Source: Streptomyces populi
Lineage (GTDB): Bacteria > Actinomycetota > Actinomycetes > Streptomycetales > Streptomycetaceae
Length of the DNA: 39,757 nucleotides
Direction: 5' to 3'
Assembly (NCBI RefSeq): GCF_002911015.1
Contig: NZ_KZ626917.1
Span: 1-39,757 of the forward strand
The notes under the pieces were generated by a model. The model was given only the letters and a program-made list of their open reading frames with translations. It did no database searches and was not told the DNA's origin. Positions 1-7,650 of the stretch are shown one piece after another (the stretch's first letter is position 1; each line of letters begins with the position of its first letter). A program made the position numbers and the translations under genes.

Positions 1-665
1 ACCGCGTGGCCGGACCCCACGCGGTCCCGGCCGACGTGACGGACCGGATGCCGGGCGCTCCGCCCTCCGGGACGGCCGTGGTGAGCACCGGCGGGACGGC
101 CCGGCGGACAGGAGCCCGGACCACTCGGCCGGGCTCACCGCGGCGCACAACGCCCGACCGTACCGAGCGCCACGCCGAGACGGCGTGGCGCTCAGGCGTG
201 TCCACGTTCCGGCCGGGCGGCCCATGGACCTGCCGCCGGTGCTCCCACGGGGTGACAGCACGCCTGTCCCTGCACAGCGGTGGCCCGCGCCCGGCCCGGC
301 CCGGCAGGAGGCGCGCACGTCCACCTCCTTCGGTACGGCCTCGGCCGGACCGTGCCCCCGGGTACCGGTGGTCGCCGGCACGCACGATCGCCCGGGCCGT
401 CCCGGCACCGCAGCACCCGGGTGCCTGGACGAACACGCGCCCGGGCCACCACGGTGCGTCCGTCCCCGCCCGCACGGTGCCTCGGACGGTCCGGATCCCC
501 GGAACCGGTCGGCGCCCGCGGAAATCCGGGGAGAGCCGCTCGGCCACGACCGGAGGTCGCCCCGGTCCGCGCACGAGCGCCGGCCGTCCACGCGTCCGGG
601 GCCTTCGGTCACGGCCGGTCCGTTCCGGGTCCCCGAGGCCGGGTGCCCGGGACCGGACGCGAAGG
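1..665. other. Gene-poor left end, no supported gene
   Basis: I see no supportable gene here. The open frames give Arg/Pro/Ala/Gly-rich translations typical of random high-GC sequence, with no recognisable domain and no convincing ribosome-binding site. The stretch lies downstream of the minus-strand acyl operon, whose terminator begins at 666. It may mark the left edge of the biosynthetic cluster, but the window starts too close to say what lies beyond. Confidence 0.5.
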
Positions 666-702
666 CCCCGTGCCGCCCCCCGGTACGGGGGACGGCACGG
701 GG
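666..702 (-). terminator. Terminator hairpin of the acyl operon
   Basis: The perfect 10-bp arms CCCCGTGCCG (666-675) and CGGCACGGGG (693-702) are continued inward by a C-run against a G-run around GGTAC. The hairpin sits 14 nt past the KAS II stop codon on the minus strand. There is no U-tract, as is usual in Streptomyces. Confidence 0.75.
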
Positions 703-715
703 CGGGGGGGAGGTG

Positions 716-1960
716 TCAGGCCGAGGCCCGGAACGCGAGCACCACGTTGTGCCCGCCGAAGCCGAAGGAGTCGTCCAGCGCCGCGGCCGGTCCGGGCGGC
801 AGGGGGCGGGGTTCCTCACGGACGACGTCCAGGACGCCCTCGATCTCCGCGTCGAGGTTCTCGACGGTGCGGGTGGGCGGGGCGAGGCGGTCGCGCAGGG
901 CCAGCACCGTGAAGACCGCCTCCACGGCACCGGCGCCGCCGAGCAGGTGCCCGGTGGCCGCCTTGGTGCCGGAGACCGGTACGTGCGCCGCCCTGGCGCC
1001 GAGCGCACTGCGCAGGGCGGCCGCCTCCGCGAGGTCCCCGTGCGGGGTGGAGGTGGCGTGCGCGTTGACGTGGACGATGTCGTCGGGGGTCAGTCCGGCG
1101 TCCGCCAGGGCCAGTCGGATCGCCCGTGCCACGTCCCGGCCGTCCGGCTCGGGCTGGGCGATGTGGTGAGCGTCGGCGGTGGTGCCCACACCGTCCAGGT
1201 AGGCGTGCACGCGCGCGCCCCGGCGCTCCGCGTGCTCGGCGGACTCCAGCACGACGATGCCGGCGCCCTCGCCGAGCACGAACCCGTCCCGGTCCCGGTC
1301 GAAGGGCCGGGACGCGGCGGCCGGGTCGTCCTCACGCCCGGACAGCGCGGTCATCGACGCGAAGGCGGCGAGGAACAGCGGGTGGACGGCCGCCTCGCAG
1401 CCTCCGGCGATCACCATGTCGGCCTCCCCGGCCCGGATCATCCGGGCCGCCTGTCCGATCGCCTCCGCGCCCGAGGCGCAGGCGCTCGCCGGCGCGTGCG
1501 CGCCCGCCCGGGCACCGTAGGTCATCGCCAGGTGGGCGGCGGCTCCGTTGAGCATCAGCATCGGCACGGTGACGGGCGAGACACGGCGGGGCCCCTTGGC
1601 GCGCAGCGTGTCGTGGGCACCCAGCAGGCTGGTGACACCGCCGAGCGCGGAGGAGACGACCACCCCGAGCCGTACCGGATCGACGTCGGGGGCACCGGCG
1701 TCGGCCCAGGCCTCCCGGGCGGCGACGGCCGCCAGCCGGGTCGCCCGGTCCAGGCGCCGCGCCTCGGCCCGGTCCAGGACGTCGCCGGGATCGACGGCGA
1801 CGGGCGCGGCGATCCGCACCGGCAGCTCCAGCGCCCACTCCTCCTCCAGCAGGCGCACGCCGGACTTCCCCGCGAGCAGCGCGGACCAGCTCGACTCGGC
1901 GTCGCCGCCCAGCGGGGTGGTCGCGCCGAGCCCGGTGACGGCGACGCGGTGCCCGCTCAT
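716..1960 (-). CDS. Beta-ketoacyl-ACP synthase II (FabF-like)
   Basis: This 414-aa condensing enzyme should extend an acyl-ACP with malonyl-ACP. The catalytic set is complete: Cys161 in SACASGAEAIG, His301 in VNAHATSTPHGD, Lys333 and His338 in SGTKAATGHLLGGAGA, plus the C-terminal motif GFGGHN. No CLF-type loss of the cysteine is seen, so it should be active. The start is the ATG at 1960, which overlaps the ACP stop as ATGA; an upstream ATG in the same frame at 2230 would read through the ACP gene and is wrong. Next to a private ACP and a KAS III, it most likely builds a dedicated acyl chain for the cluster rather than serving housekeeping fatty acid synthesis. The chain length cannot be read from the sequence. 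Confidence 0.93.
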   Translation of the reverse strand: MSGHRVAVTGLGATTPLGGDAESSWSALLAGKSGVRLLEEEWALELPVRIAAPVAVDPGDVLDRAEARRLDRATRLAAVAAREAWADAGAPDVDPVRLGVVVSSALGGVTSLLGAHDTLRAKGPRRVSPVTVPMLMLNGAAAHLAMTYGARAGAHAPASACASGAEAIGQAARMIRAGEADMVIAGGCEAAVHPLFLAAFASMTALSGREDDPAAASRPFDRDRDGFVLGEGAGIVVLESAEHAERRGARVHAYLDGVGTTADAHHIAQPEPDGRDVARAIRLALADAGLTPDDIVHVNAHATSTPHGDLAEAAALRSALGARAAHVPVSGTKAATGHLLGGAGAVEAVFTVLALRDRLAPPTRTVENLDAEIEGVLDVVREEPRPLPPGPAAALDDSFGFGGHNVVLAFRASA

Positions 1961-2214
1961 GCCGCGGCGCCCGTCTGCGCGGCGCCGATCCACTCCACCG
2001 CGTCGCCGACGGTGACCAGGTTCTTGGCCTCGGAGTCGGGGATGGCGACGCCCAGGCGCTCCTCGAGGGCCAGGGTGATCTCGACCATGGCGAGGGAGTC
2101 GACGTCGAGGTCGTCGGCGAACGACTTGTCCGGCCGGACCTCGTGGACGTCCGGCCCGGCGATCTCGTGCACGGCCTCGGCGACGGCGGCGAGGATCTCG
2201 TCGGTGGTGTGCAT
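1957..2214 (-). CDS. Acyl carrier protein
   Basis: This free-standing 85-aa ACP has the phosphopantetheine site DVDSLAMVEI with Ser40, preceded by the acidic FADDLDVDS signature. It is a typical length for a type II ACP. An AGGGA ribosome-binding site lies 7 nt before the ATG. It sits between KAS III (45 nt upstream) and KAS II (4-nt overlap), so the three genes form a minimal discrete fatty-acyl synthase. The adenylate ligase of the same operon could load it, and the TauD oxygenase or the desaturase could act on its acyl cargo. The partner assignment is inference from gene order. Confidence 0.93.
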   Translation of the reverse strand: MHTTDEILAAVAEAVHEIAGPDVHEVRPDKSFADDLDVDSLAMVEITLALEERLGVAIPDSEAKNLVTVGDAVEWIGAAQTGAAA

Positions 2215-2259
2215 GGCTGGTTCCCTTCATGGGGTTCTGGGCTCGGGAGGCGGGGCGGT

Positions 2260-3279
2260 TCAGGGCAGGGTGACGACCTGGGCGGCGTACGAGAGGCCTG
2301 CGCCGAAGCCGATGAGCAGGGCCAGGCCGCCGGAGGTGACCCGGCCGTCGCCGAGGAGGCGTTCCATGGCGAGCGGGATCGAGGCGGCGGAGGTGTTGCC
2401 GGTGTCGACGACGTCACGGGCGACGGCGACGGTGTCGGGCAGTTTCAGGGTCCTGACCAGGGCGTCGGTGATGCGCAGGTTGGCCTGGTGCGGGATGAGC
2501 GCGGTGAGGTCGCCGGCCGTGAGGCCGCTGCGTTCGAGGGTCTCGGCAGCGACCTCGGCCATGGTGCCGGAGGCCCAGCGGAAGACGGTGGGGCCCTGCA
2601 TGGTGAGGGCGGGGAAGCGGTGGCCCGGGTCGTGGCGCAGCCGCCGCCAGTCGGCGCTCTGGGTGATGACGTCGGCCCGGGAGCCGTCGGCGCCCCAGAC
2701 GACCGGTCCGATGCCGGGCGTGTCGGAGGGGCCCACGACGACGGCTCCGGCGCCGTCCCCGAAGAGGAAGGCGGTGCTGCGGTCGTCGTGGTCGAGCAGG
2801 TCGGACATCCGCTCGGCACCGATGACCAGGACATGGTCGACGGTCCCCGCACGGACCATGTCGGAGGCGAGGGCGAGGGCGTGGGTGAAGCCGGCGCAGG
2901 CGGCCGAGACGTCGAGGGCGGCCGCGCCCCGGATGCCGATCCGGTCGGCGATCTCGGTGGCGCCGGCGGGCAGTTGGCGAAAGTGGGTGGAGGTGGCGAG
3001 CAGGACGCAGCCGATCCCGTCGGGTGCCACGCCGGCCTCGGCGAGGGCCTTGCCGCCGGCGATGGCGGACATGTCGGCGAGGGTCTCGTCGGGGCCCGCC
3101 CAGTGGCGGGTGCGGATGCCCGAGCGGGAGACGATCCACTCGTCCGACGAGCCGATGCGGGGGGCGATCTCGTCGTTGGTGACCACTCGTACGGGCCGGT
3201 AGGCGCCGACTCCGAGTATGCGGGTGTGCCGGGGGCCGGGAGCCGAGCGCAGCCGTCCGGTACCGGTGCTGGAGCTCAT
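2260..3279 (-). CDS. Beta-ketoacyl-ACP synthase III (FabH-like)
   Basis: This 339-aa initiating condensing enzyme joins an acyl-CoA starter to malonyl-ACP. The Cys-His-Asn triad is visible: Cys128 in SAACAGF, His264 in LIPHQANLRI and Asn295 in DTGNTSAASIP. The N-terminus is extended by about 18 residues before the core, which begins TRILGVGAYRP. The ATG at 3279 has GGAAGGGA upstream. The mRNA leader before it is unusual, with a strong hairpin and a start-stop mini-ORF. The starter unit cannot be deduced. Its position ahead of the ACP and KAS II implies that it begins the acyl chain of this cluster. Confidence 0.93.
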   Translation of the reverse strand: MSSSTGTGRLRSAPGPRHTRILGVGAYRPVRVVTNDEIAPRIGSSDEWIVSRSGIRTRHWAGPDETLADMSAIAGGKALAEAGVAPDGIGCVLLATSTHFRQLPAGATEIADRIGIRGAAALDVSAACAGFTHALALASDMVRAGTVDHVLVIGAERMSDLLDHDDRSTAFLFGDGAGAVVVGPSDTPGIGPVVWGADGSRADVITQSADWRRLRHDPGHRFPALTMQGPTVFRWASGTMAEVAAETLERSGLTAGDLTALIPHQANLRITDALVRTLKLPDTVAVARDVVDTGNTSAASIPLAMERLLGDGRVTSGGLALLIGFGAGLSYAAQVVTLP

Positions 3280-3314
3280 GGTGCTTCCCTTCCGGGAGAG
3301 GAGACGGGGGACGC

Positions 3315-3354
3315 CCCGGGGCGGGGCGGCGGGGGATGAAGCCCCTGCCCCGGG
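3315..3354 (-). promoter_or_regulatory. GC-rich hairpin in the KAS III mRNA leader
   Basis: CCCGGGGCGGGGC (3315-3327) pairs with GCCCCTGCCCCGGG (3341-3354) with one bulged base and a 13-nt loop. It lies between the two-codon mini-ORF at 3384-3392 and the KAS III start. It could be a terminator or attenuator of the upstream TauD transcript, or only a structured leader; the sequence does not decide. Confidence 0.45.
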
Positions 3355-3383
3355 ACGGTCTGTGTCGAGGGAGAGAACCGGAA

Positions 3384-3392
3384 TCAGTTCAT
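3384..3392 (-). promoter_or_regulatory. Start-stop mini-ORF (Met-Asn-stop) with strong SD
   Basis: On the minus strand AAGGGAGGTCCC is followed directly by ATG AAC TGA. The Shine-Dalgarno match is among the best in the window, yet the frame closes after two codons. The next gene start (KAS III) is about 105 nt further on, beyond a hairpin. This may be a ribosome-loading or attenuation leader, or the remains of a lost gene start. Confidence 0.4.
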
Positions 3393-3419
3393 GGGACCTC
3401 CCTTCTGTTCGCGCGGGTG

Positions 3420-3437
3420 CGCGGCACCGGAGCCGCG
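3420..3437 (-). terminator. Possible weak hairpin after the TauD gene
   Basis: CGCGGC (3420-3425) and GCCGCG (3432-3437) form a 6-bp stem with a 6-nt loop just after the oxygenase stop codon. It is short, and may only modulate transcription into the KAS III gene. Confidence 0.3.
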
Positions 3438-3448
3438 GAGGGCCGTGC

Positions 3449-4420
3449 TCAGGCGGGAACGCCCGGCAGGATCTCCGTGGTGCACTCGCCGAACTGGTTG
3501 CCGAGGGCGTTCAGCAGGCGCGCGGCCGCGTAGCTCTGCGAGTTGTAGATGCTGCGGTCGGTGTCCTCCACGGCACGGCGGCCGTGCATCACCCGGGTGT
3601 TGTCGACCAGGACGACGTCGCCGTCGACCCAGTTGATCTCCTGGGTGACCGACTCGGTGACGTCGCGGACCTCGTCCCACAGCCACTCCGGCAGGTCGCT
3701 GCCGTCCGCGAACGTGATCTTCGGGGGCTCGTAGTTGTACGACGGCCCGAGAATGCTGTTGGCGAAGGACTGGCGCCGGCCGAACAGCGTGGGGTGCACG
3801 GCACGGGTGCGGTAGGCGTAGGTGAGGTAGCCGTCCTCGTCGAGGCGGAAGGTGGTGTGCCCGGGGCCGGTGGCGAGGGACTGGACGTCGCCCGGGGTGA
3901 TGTCGTCGACGTCCTTGGTCTCGGCCAGCTGGTACTGGGTGAACGCCTTCCACATCGGCTCGCTGACCCGCCGGGTGAAGACCACGTCCTGTTCCTTGAA
4001 CGCGTTCTTGGCCTGCTGGCTGAACTTCTCCCAGACGGCGTAGCCGTCGCAGATGGTGGTCTGCGAGCCGGAGCGGGCCGCCTTCTCGCACAGGAACCAG
4101 GTCAGCGTCGGCACGAACGGGCTGTTGCCGTTCTCGATGTGCAGTCCGAGCGCCTCGACGCCGGCGTCGACCTTCTGGGCGACGTTGCCGCCGAAGAAGG
4201 TGCGGGCCGGGTCGAGGGTGACCTTGTCGGAGTGGGCCCGCACGAATGCGGAGTACTCCTCCAGGCTGGGCTCGAAGCCGCGGAAGAGCAGGAACCCGGT
4301 CTCGGCAAGGACGTTCATCACGTGCTTGGGCTGAAGCTCGGCGAGGGTGCCGCCCGGACGCGCCATGACGATCTTTCCGAGCCCGTTTCCGTAACGTATG
4401 AGGTCAACGCCTGCTATCAC
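3449..4420 (-). CDS. TauD/TfdA-type Fe(II)/2-oxoglutarate oxygenase
   Basis: This non-heme iron oxygenase should couple 2-oxoglutarate decarboxylation to hydroxylation, desaturation or oxidative decarboxylation of a small or carrier-bound substrate. With the start used here (323 aa), the iron ligands are His94 and Glu96 in LGLHIENGNS and the distal His279 in VDNTRVMHGRR, followed by the Arg region expected to hold 2-oxoglutarate. The first acidic ligand is Glu rather than the commoner Asp. I chose the GTG at 4420 because GAGGAG lies 9 nt upstream; a GTG at 4450 in frame has no ribosome-binding site. The first codons are AT-rich, with two ATA. The gene lies between the acyl ligase and KAS III, so an acyl or aminoacyl chain is a plausible substrate, but this is not shown by the sequence. 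Confidence 0.85.
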   Translation of the reverse strand: MIAGVDLIRYGNGLGKIVMARPGGTLAELQPKHVMNVLAETGFLLFRGFEPSLEEYSAFVRAHSDKVTLDPARTFFGGNVAQKVDAGVEALGLHIENGNSPFVPTLTWFLCEKAARSGSQTTICDGYAVWEKFSQQAKNAFKEQDVVFTRRVSEPMWKAFTQYQLAETKDVDDITPGDVQSLATGPGHTTFRLDEDGYLTYAYRTRAVHPTLFGRRQSFANSILGPSYNYEPPKITFADGSDLPEWLWDEVRDVTESVTQEINWVDGDVVLVDNTRVMHGRRAVEDTDRSIYNSQSYAAARLLNALGNQFGECTTEILPGVPA

Positions 4421-4493
4421 TGTGTCGGTCTCCTCAATGTGCTTGTGCACGCGGGTGGTTGGGTGCTGTGGTGCGGATGTGGTCTGGAGCCGC

Positions 4494-6119
4494 TCATGCG
4501 GCCGCCGCCTCGGCGAGGAGGCCGGCGATCACCGGCCGCCGGGGCCGGCCGGTCACCGTGAAGAACCGTGCGTACAGTTCCTCGTCGACGGTGAACAGCC
4601 GCGGGTCGTGGACCCGTTCGACGGCCGACAGGTGCCGCTCGCCGTGCGCGTCGATCTCCTTGGCGGCCTGGACGGGGTCGGTGCCCGGTTCCACCAGGAA
4701 CAGGCCGCGCAGCGCGGTGAGTCCGTCCCCGCAGACGGCGACCGCGCGGACGAAGGGCAGGGTGGTGTACGAGGCCTCGACCCACTCCGGTGCGACGTTG
4801 CGGCCGGAGGCGGTGATGATGACGTTCTTCTTGCGGCCGACGATGCGTACGTATCCGTCGTCGTCGACGGTCGCGAGGTCGCCGGTGTGCAGCCAGCCGT
4901 CGTCGTCCAGGGCGCAGCTGGAGGGGTCGGTGCGGGTGTAGCCGGCGAACAGGGAGGCGCTGCGCACCAGCAGTTCGCCGTCGTCGTCGAGGCGCACCGT
5001 GACGTGCGGCAGCGGGCGGCCCACGGTGCCGACGCGGCGCGCCGAGGGGGTGTTCCAGCAGACCACCGAGCTGTTCTCGCTGAGCCCGTACCCCTCGTAC
5101 ACGGTGATGCCGTGGGCCTCCAGGCGGTGCAGGACCTCGGGGGTGATGGGTGCTCCGCCGCAGCAGACCAGCGGGGCCGGGGAACGGCCGAAGAGGGCCT
5201 CGGCGGTCGCCGCCCGGTCCGCTCCCCCGCCGGGGGCGACGCGTTCCGCCTCGGTGGCGACCACGTCGGCCAGGGCGGGGGTGACGACCAGGGCGCTGGG
5301 GGTGGCCGCCGCGAGATACGGCAGTACCCGTGCGGGGGCGTTCGCGGAGGTGCCCACCAGCGGGACGGACTGCGGCAGCAGGACGGTCGTGCCGCGGTCG
5401 GCGAGGACCAGGTAGACGGCGGTGACCTGCTCGATCAGCAGGCTGAAGGGGACCAGCGAGAGATAGCGGGTGTAGGCGCCCGCGGGCATCTCGCGGTGCA
5501 GGGAGTCCACCAGGGACCGGACGCCGGCCGAGCGGATGCGCACGCCCTTGGGGTGCGAGGTGGTGCCGGAGGTGTGGATGACCTTGCAGATCCAGTCCGT
5601 CCCCGGCGGCGCGGCCGGCGCGGGGCGCAGGAAGTGCGCGGGCGCGGGTGTCTCCAGCAGCTCCTCGACGTCGACGAGGAGGTGTCCGCAACCGCTGGAG
5701 ACCACGGGGTCCTGCGCGGACCACTCCTGCAGCCGCTCGTAGCCGGCCTGGTCGGTCAGCAGGATGTCGATGCCGTCCAGCAGTCCGGCGGCCTGCTCGG
5801 CGGAGAAGGCCAGCGGGACCGGGACCTCGACGGCGTGGTGCTGGATCAGGGCCAGGTCCGCGACGAGGAACTCCGGGGTGTTGGCCATGGCCACGCCCAC
5901 CTTGAGCTGTTCGCCGCGGGCCGGCCACCTGTCCAGCAGGGAGCGCAGCGCGGCCACGGCGAGCGCGGTCTGCCGGTAGGTGTAGCGGACGGCGACGTTC
6001 CCGTCGGCGCCGAGGACCTCGACGAGCGGGAGCTCCTGCGCGGCGGGGTCGGCCAGGGCGGCAGCGACGTGCTCTTCCATGAGGGGTCCGGGCGTGGTGA
6101 TGTCCTCAGGCTGCGGCAT
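4494..6119 (-). CDS. Acyl-adenylate-forming ligase (AMP-binding)
   Basis: This 541-aa ANL-superfamily enzyme should activate a carboxylic acid, probably a fatty acid, as acyl-AMP for transfer to CoA or to the nearby ACP. The motifs are HTSGTTSHPKGV (about residues 182-193), YEGYGLSEN, GWLHTGDLA and GRKKNVIITASGRNVAP. The C-terminal adenylation motif TxTxKxxR reads TVTGRPRR, so the usual catalytic lysine is Arg; this may slow adenylation or favour the thioesterification half-reaction. The ATG at 6119 overlaps the upstream gene by 14 nt. Pairing with a thermostable-hemolysin-family gene and a TauD gene suggests one functional unit. Confidence 0.88.
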   Translation of the reverse strand: MPQPEDITTPGPLMEEHVAAALADPAAQELPLVEVLGADGNVAVRYTYRQTALAVAALRSLLDRWPARGEQLKVGVAMANTPEFLVADLALIQHHAVEVPVPLAFSAEQAAGLLDGIDILLTDQAGYERLQEWSAQDPVVSSGCGHLLVDVEELLETPAPAHFLRPAPAAPPGTDWICKVIHTSGTTSHPKGVRIRSAGVRSLVDSLHREMPAGAYTRYLSLVPFSLLIEQVTAVYLVLADRGTTVLLPQSVPLVGTSANAPARVLPYLAAATPSALVVTPALADVVATEAERVAPGGGADRAATAEALFGRSPAPLVCCGGAPITPEVLHRLEAHGITVYEGYGLSENSSVVCWNTPSARRVGTVGRPLPHVTVRLDDDGELLVRSASLFAGYTRTDPSSCALDDDGWLHTGDLATVDDDGYVRIVGRKKNVIITASGRNVAPEWVEASYTTLPFVRAVAVCGDGLTALRGLFLVEPGTDPVQAAKEIDAHGERHLSAVERVHDPRLFTVDEELYARFFTVTGRPRRPVIAGLLAEAAAA

Positions 6120-6768
6120 CGAGCAGCACCTTCTCCCGGCGACCGCTGGTGAGTTCGATGTCCAGGTCGGCGAACCGGTAGCGGCCGGTGGTCGACGAGA
6201 GCAGCGCGCCGATCGCGTGCAGCGGGATGACGCCGGTGCGCGGGGTCTGCTGGTAGTACGTCCCCCAGCGCTGCCGCTCGAACTCCTCCATCGTGCCGGA
6301 GTCGGCGGAGGCGATCGGCTTGAAGGGGATGCCGAGCCGGTCCAGGGTGCGGCTGAGCTGACCGGTGGCGGTGCACAGGATGTACTTGAGGCCCTGGCAC
6401 CAGGCGACGATCGGGGTGAGCCGGATCAGCTCCAGGCCCGACTGGTTGCCGCCGCCGGCGAGCGAGCCGATCTCCACGATGGAGTCACGGCTGCAGGACG
6501 TGCCGGTGACTCGCGCGACGGCCTCCTCGACGGGCTCGCCGCCGAGGTAGCGCTCGGAGAAGAAGCCGCGCTCCGAGTCGAAGGTCATGCCCACGCAGGC
6601 CAGCAGAGGGGCCGCCTGGTCTTCCGACGCGGGGTCGTCGACCGCGACGATGAAATAGTCCGGGGCCGGTATCACATCGGCGCCGAACGCCTTGGAATAC
6701 CTTTCCCGGGCGAAATCGCTGGCCTCGCTCCAGGCCGGCGTCAAACGGTTCGCGATGCTTATTCGCAC
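6106..6768 (-). CDS. Thermostable hemolysin family protein (GNAT/LuxI-like fold)
   Basis: This 220-aa protein fits the family named after the Vibrio thermostable hemolysin (PF12261). Matching features are the VEIGSLAGGG strand, the segment GLKYILCTATGQLSRTLDRL, and the late WGTYYQQTP motif. The family name is historical. The fold resembles acyl-homoserine-lactone synthases and N-acyltransferases, and there is no signal peptide or pore-like segment here. A GTG start at 6768 has GAGGAG 7 nt upstream. It opens the acyl operon and overlaps the ligase, so I infer an acyl-ACP- or acyl-CoA-using N-acyltransferase that places the fatty chain on an amine. Haemolysis should not be assumed. Confidence 0.75.
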   Translation of the reverse strand: MRISIANRLTPAWSEASDFARERYSKAFGADVIPAPDYFIVAVDDPASEDQAAPLLACVGMTFDSERGFFSERYLGGEPVEEAVARVTGTSCSRDSIVEIGSLAGGGNQSGLELIRLTPIVAWCQGLKYILCTATGQLSRTLDRLGIPFKPIASADSGTMEEFERQRWGTYYQQTPRTGVIPLHAIGALLSSTTGRYRFADLDIELTSGRREKVLLDAAA

Positions 6769-7201
6769 GCTTCTCTCCTCATTCCGGTTCTCGCGGAATC
6801 ACCGGAGGACGGAACGGATTCCACTTGGGATTCCGCTTTCCGTTCTTCCGGTGAGGGACCTCGACGAGAACCATCATGCGGGCGGCGCGAGAAGCAGAAA
6901 AAGTCACCTGAATCGGCGTCTTGACCATTACCGGAACGACTGCTAAAGCTCCAGTCGAATTTCCGCGTTCCCCCTGGTCAACGACCTGGCGGCGAAGAGG
7001 CGGCGGACGCGTGGCGGCCACCGGACGCGAGATGACGGCACTCCCCGGATTCCGTCGGCCGACGGGTTCCGGCGGGTTCGGGGCCCACGGGGTGGAGTGT
7101 GTCCACATCACCGGAGAAACATGCCCGGGACATCGGGAACGAGCGGCTCACGGCCCGATCCGGATCGACCCATCGGAATGTCCGAACGGGCCGGCCACGA
7201 C
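6769..7201. other. Promoter region of the acyl operon, no gene
   Basis: This intergenic stretch lies between the start of the acyl operon (6768, minus) and the terminator of the N-N operon. It is lower in GC than its surroundings around 6770-6960, as expected of a promoter. I could not assign -35/-10 boxes with confidence. The open frames crossing it show no domain or coding signal. Confidence 0.5.
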
Positions 7202-7247
7202 AGCGAGGCGGCACCCGATGGCAGTGTGCCTCGGGTGCCGCCTCGCT
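7202..7247 (-). terminator. Strong terminator of the N-N operon
   Basis: A perfect 17-bp stem pairs AGCGAGGCGGCACCCGA (7202-7218) with TCGGGTGCCGCCTCGCT (7231-7247), and the 12-nt loop itself contains GGCA/TGCC. It lies 40 nt beyond the stop codon of the small cupin gene. Confidence 0.85.
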
Positions 7248-7287
7248 CGTGCGCGGGTGGCCTCGTCGGTTCTTCGTCGGTTCTTCG

Positions 7288-7650
7288 TCAGTTCTCGGAG
7301 TCGATGAAGAAAACCTTGCGCAGGGACTCGGTGACCTCCCAGACCGTGCGGTCGCCGGCCCGGAACGCGGCCATGTCACCGGGGGACAAGGTCAGTTCCG
7401 GACCGCCCTCGACCTGGACGCGGGCGCTGCCGCGCACCACGACCAGGGTCTCGTTGCGCGGGAACTCCCAGGTGAACCTGCCCGGTTCGCAGTTCCAGAC
7501 GCCGCGGACCACCTTGCGGTCCGGTGAGGCCCACAGCACGGCCGTGCTCATCACGGGGTCGCCCGCGAGGACCTCGCCGGGGAACCGGGTGTCCCGGACC
7601 AGTTCGACGTGTTCGGCACGGACGGAGAAGGGAACGGCAGCGGTCGTCAT
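7288..7650 (-). CDS. Small single-domain cupin
   Basis: This 120-aa protein is one compact cupin barrel resembling the Cupin_3 / ureidoglycine-aminohydrolase-type family. Key stretches are RGVWNCEPGRFTWEFPRNET, VVVRGSARVQVEGG, LSPGDMAAFRAGD and VWEVTESLRKVFF. It does not look like ectoine synthase despite lying beside an EctB-like gene. Its ATG overlaps the aminotransferase stop as ATGA, so the two are translationally coupled. It is the last gene of the N-N operon. I infer a metal-dependent or isomerase-like tailoring step on the diaminobutyrate or hydrazine intermediate; a binding or regulatory role is also possible. Confidence 0.8.
   Translation of the reverse strand: MTTAAVPFSVRAEHVELVRDTRFPGEVLAGDPVMSTAVLWASPDRKVVRGVWNCEPGRFTWEFPRNETLVVVRGSARVQVEGGPELTLSPGDMAAFRAGDRTVWEVTESLRKVFFIDSEN

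Noticed and set aside
716..2230. A 504-aa version of KAS II starting at 2230
   Set aside because: The first 90 residues are the ACP gene read in the wrong frame; the ATGA overlap at 1957-1960 gives the true start.
185..3202. A 1005-aa open frame on the plus strand
   Set aside because: It lies antisense to KAS II, ACP and KAS III, whose catalytic residues are all intact; the translation has no recognisable domain. It is an artefact of high GC.
716..3279. A type II aromatic polyketide synthase
   Set aside because: There is no chain-length factor, ketoreductase, cyclase or aromatase; the KAS pair looks like fatty-acid type enzymes with complete active sites.
4398..6152. A 584-aa plus-strand open frame
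   Set aside because: It is antisense to the adenylate ligase, is Gly/Val/Arg-rich, and has no domain.
6106..6768. A haemolysin or toxin function
   Set aside because: The family name is historical; the protein has no signal peptide or membrane-insertion features and sits with acyl-transfer genes.
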